DNA of 16,179 nt from an uncultured Bacteroidota bacterium. GTDB taxonomy: Bacteria; Bacteroidota; Bacteroidia; Chitinophagales; Chitinophagaceae. A program made the translations under genes and the position numbers. Each line of letters opens with the position of its first letter. The stretch's first letter is position 1. Below the pieces are notes generated by a model. That model did not search any database. It was not told the DNA's origin and saw only the letters and a list, made by a program, of their open reading frames with translations. Below are positions 15,744-16,179 of the stretch, in pieces. The DNA lies in assembly GCA_946480675.1 (NCBI GenBank), contig CAMLKS010000014.1:1-16179 (forward strand). The letters are read 5' to 3'.

Positions 15744-16179
15744 ATGCAACGGTATCTAAACAGGATTATATATATACTCTGTGGCCTATGTGCATTTGCA
15801 CTGGGCATGAAACAACTTCGCGAACCCGATATATGGTGGCAGTTGCTATCCGGCAGGTGGATGCTGGAACATGGGCAGGTTACTAAAACGGATATGTTTT
15901 CCTACACCATGGCAGGCCGGCCATGGGTAAATGTAAAATGGCTGTACGAGGTCATCATTGGTGCTTTTGAAAAAGCATTGGGCCCCGAAGGCGTCTTACT
16001 GCTACAGGCGTTGGTGAATGTAGCTATCGTGTACTTACTGGTGCGCACCATACAATACGTAGGCAAGCAATTCCATAAACAAATACCTGTCTTTGCCACC
16101 GCCATTTTCATCTTGCTCTTTTTAGCCATCTGCGAATATCGCATGGCTGGCCGCCCGGAGATGATGAGCCATCTGCTAT
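15744..16179 (+). CDS. Polytopic membrane protein, GT-C-like, N-terminal part
   Basis: An ATG at 15744 opens 145 codons without a stop to the window edge, so the gene continues outside. The protein starts MQRYLNRIIYILCGLCAFAL, a membrane segment (about 7-24), followed by REPDIWWQLLSGRWMLEHG (about 26-44) and the segments TDMFSYTMAGRPW and WLYEVIIGAFEKA. The pattern 'D.WW...G.W...HG...TD.FS.T..G..W' is shared with large predicted membrane proteins in many bacteria that look like GT-C glycosyltransferases; their substrate is unknown. At least two further membrane segments follow (about 86-105 and 115-132). An alternative ATG at 15807 would remove the first membrane segment and is less likely. 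The start codon touches the T-tract of the preceding hairpin; no Shine-Dalgarno site is present. Confidence 0.75.
   Translation, partial: MQRYLNRIIYILCGLCAFALGMKQLREPDIWWQLLSGRWMLEHGQVTKTDMFSYTMAGRPWVNVKWLYEVIIGAFEKALGPEGVLLLQALVNVAIVYLLVRTIQYVGKQFHKQIPVFATAIFILLFLAICEYRMAGRPEMMSHLL

Noticed and set aside
1..16179. CRISPR array, insertion sequence, prophage, tRNA or rRNA genes
   Set aside because: No regularly spaced repeats, transposase motifs, phage genes or structured RNA gene sequences were seen on either strand.

Overview
The window looks like ordinary chromosomal DNA of a member of the Bacteroidota, probably near the Chitinophagaceae; that placement is inference from protein style only. 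Evidence for the phylum: a secreted protein with a type IX secretion C-terminal sorting domain, two TonB-dependent receptors (one with the N-terminal carboxypeptidase-regulatory-like domain typical of the phylum), a DUF4382 lipoprotein with a surface-export-like sequence after its lipobox cysteine, promoter elements of the TAnnTTTG type, and starts preceded by A/T-rich sequence rather than Shine-Dalgarno sites. I see no insertion sequence, phage gene, CRISPR array, tRNA or rRNA.

Layout. Bases 1-124 hold the tail of an unrecognised gene, which shares a palindromic terminator with a convergent gene (188-2098, minus) for an Omp28-like, thioredoxin-like secreted protein. From the divergent intergenic region a TPP riboswitch (about 2214-2290) leads into a TonB-dependent receptor (2421-4640), very probably for thiamin or a precursor. 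Next are a YugP-type zinc membrane metallopeptidase (4825-5511) and, 44 bases on, a metallo-beta-lactamase/double-rhodanese fusion resembling CstB-type persulfide dioxygenases (5556-6959). A predicted outer-membrane beta-barrel protein (7083-8072) and a fused isobutyryl-CoA mutase, IcmF (8232-11633), follow as separate units. A second TonB-dependent receptor (11900-14056) forms an apparent two-gene operon with a small periplasmic helical protein (14088-14735). A DUF4382 lipoprotein (14879-15673) and the start of a polytopic membrane protein (15744 to the window edge) close the window.

How the parts relate. Most genes look like independent housekeeping or envelope functions, each closed by a hairpin terminator. 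The clearest regulatory logic is the thiamin unit: TPP binding in the leader should switch off synthesis of the uptake receptor. The most unusual thing found is in that leader: 99 bases downstream, a near-copy (16 of 19 bases) of the aptamer strand that contains the conserved CTGAGA and the 3' half of helix P2 is present, but with the CTGAGA motif destroyed. It could be the switching strand. Several short perfect palindromes sit next to predicted promoters (2198-2213, 7021-7035, 8190-8204) and are candidate operators. I found no gene cluster I would call a new system with confidence.
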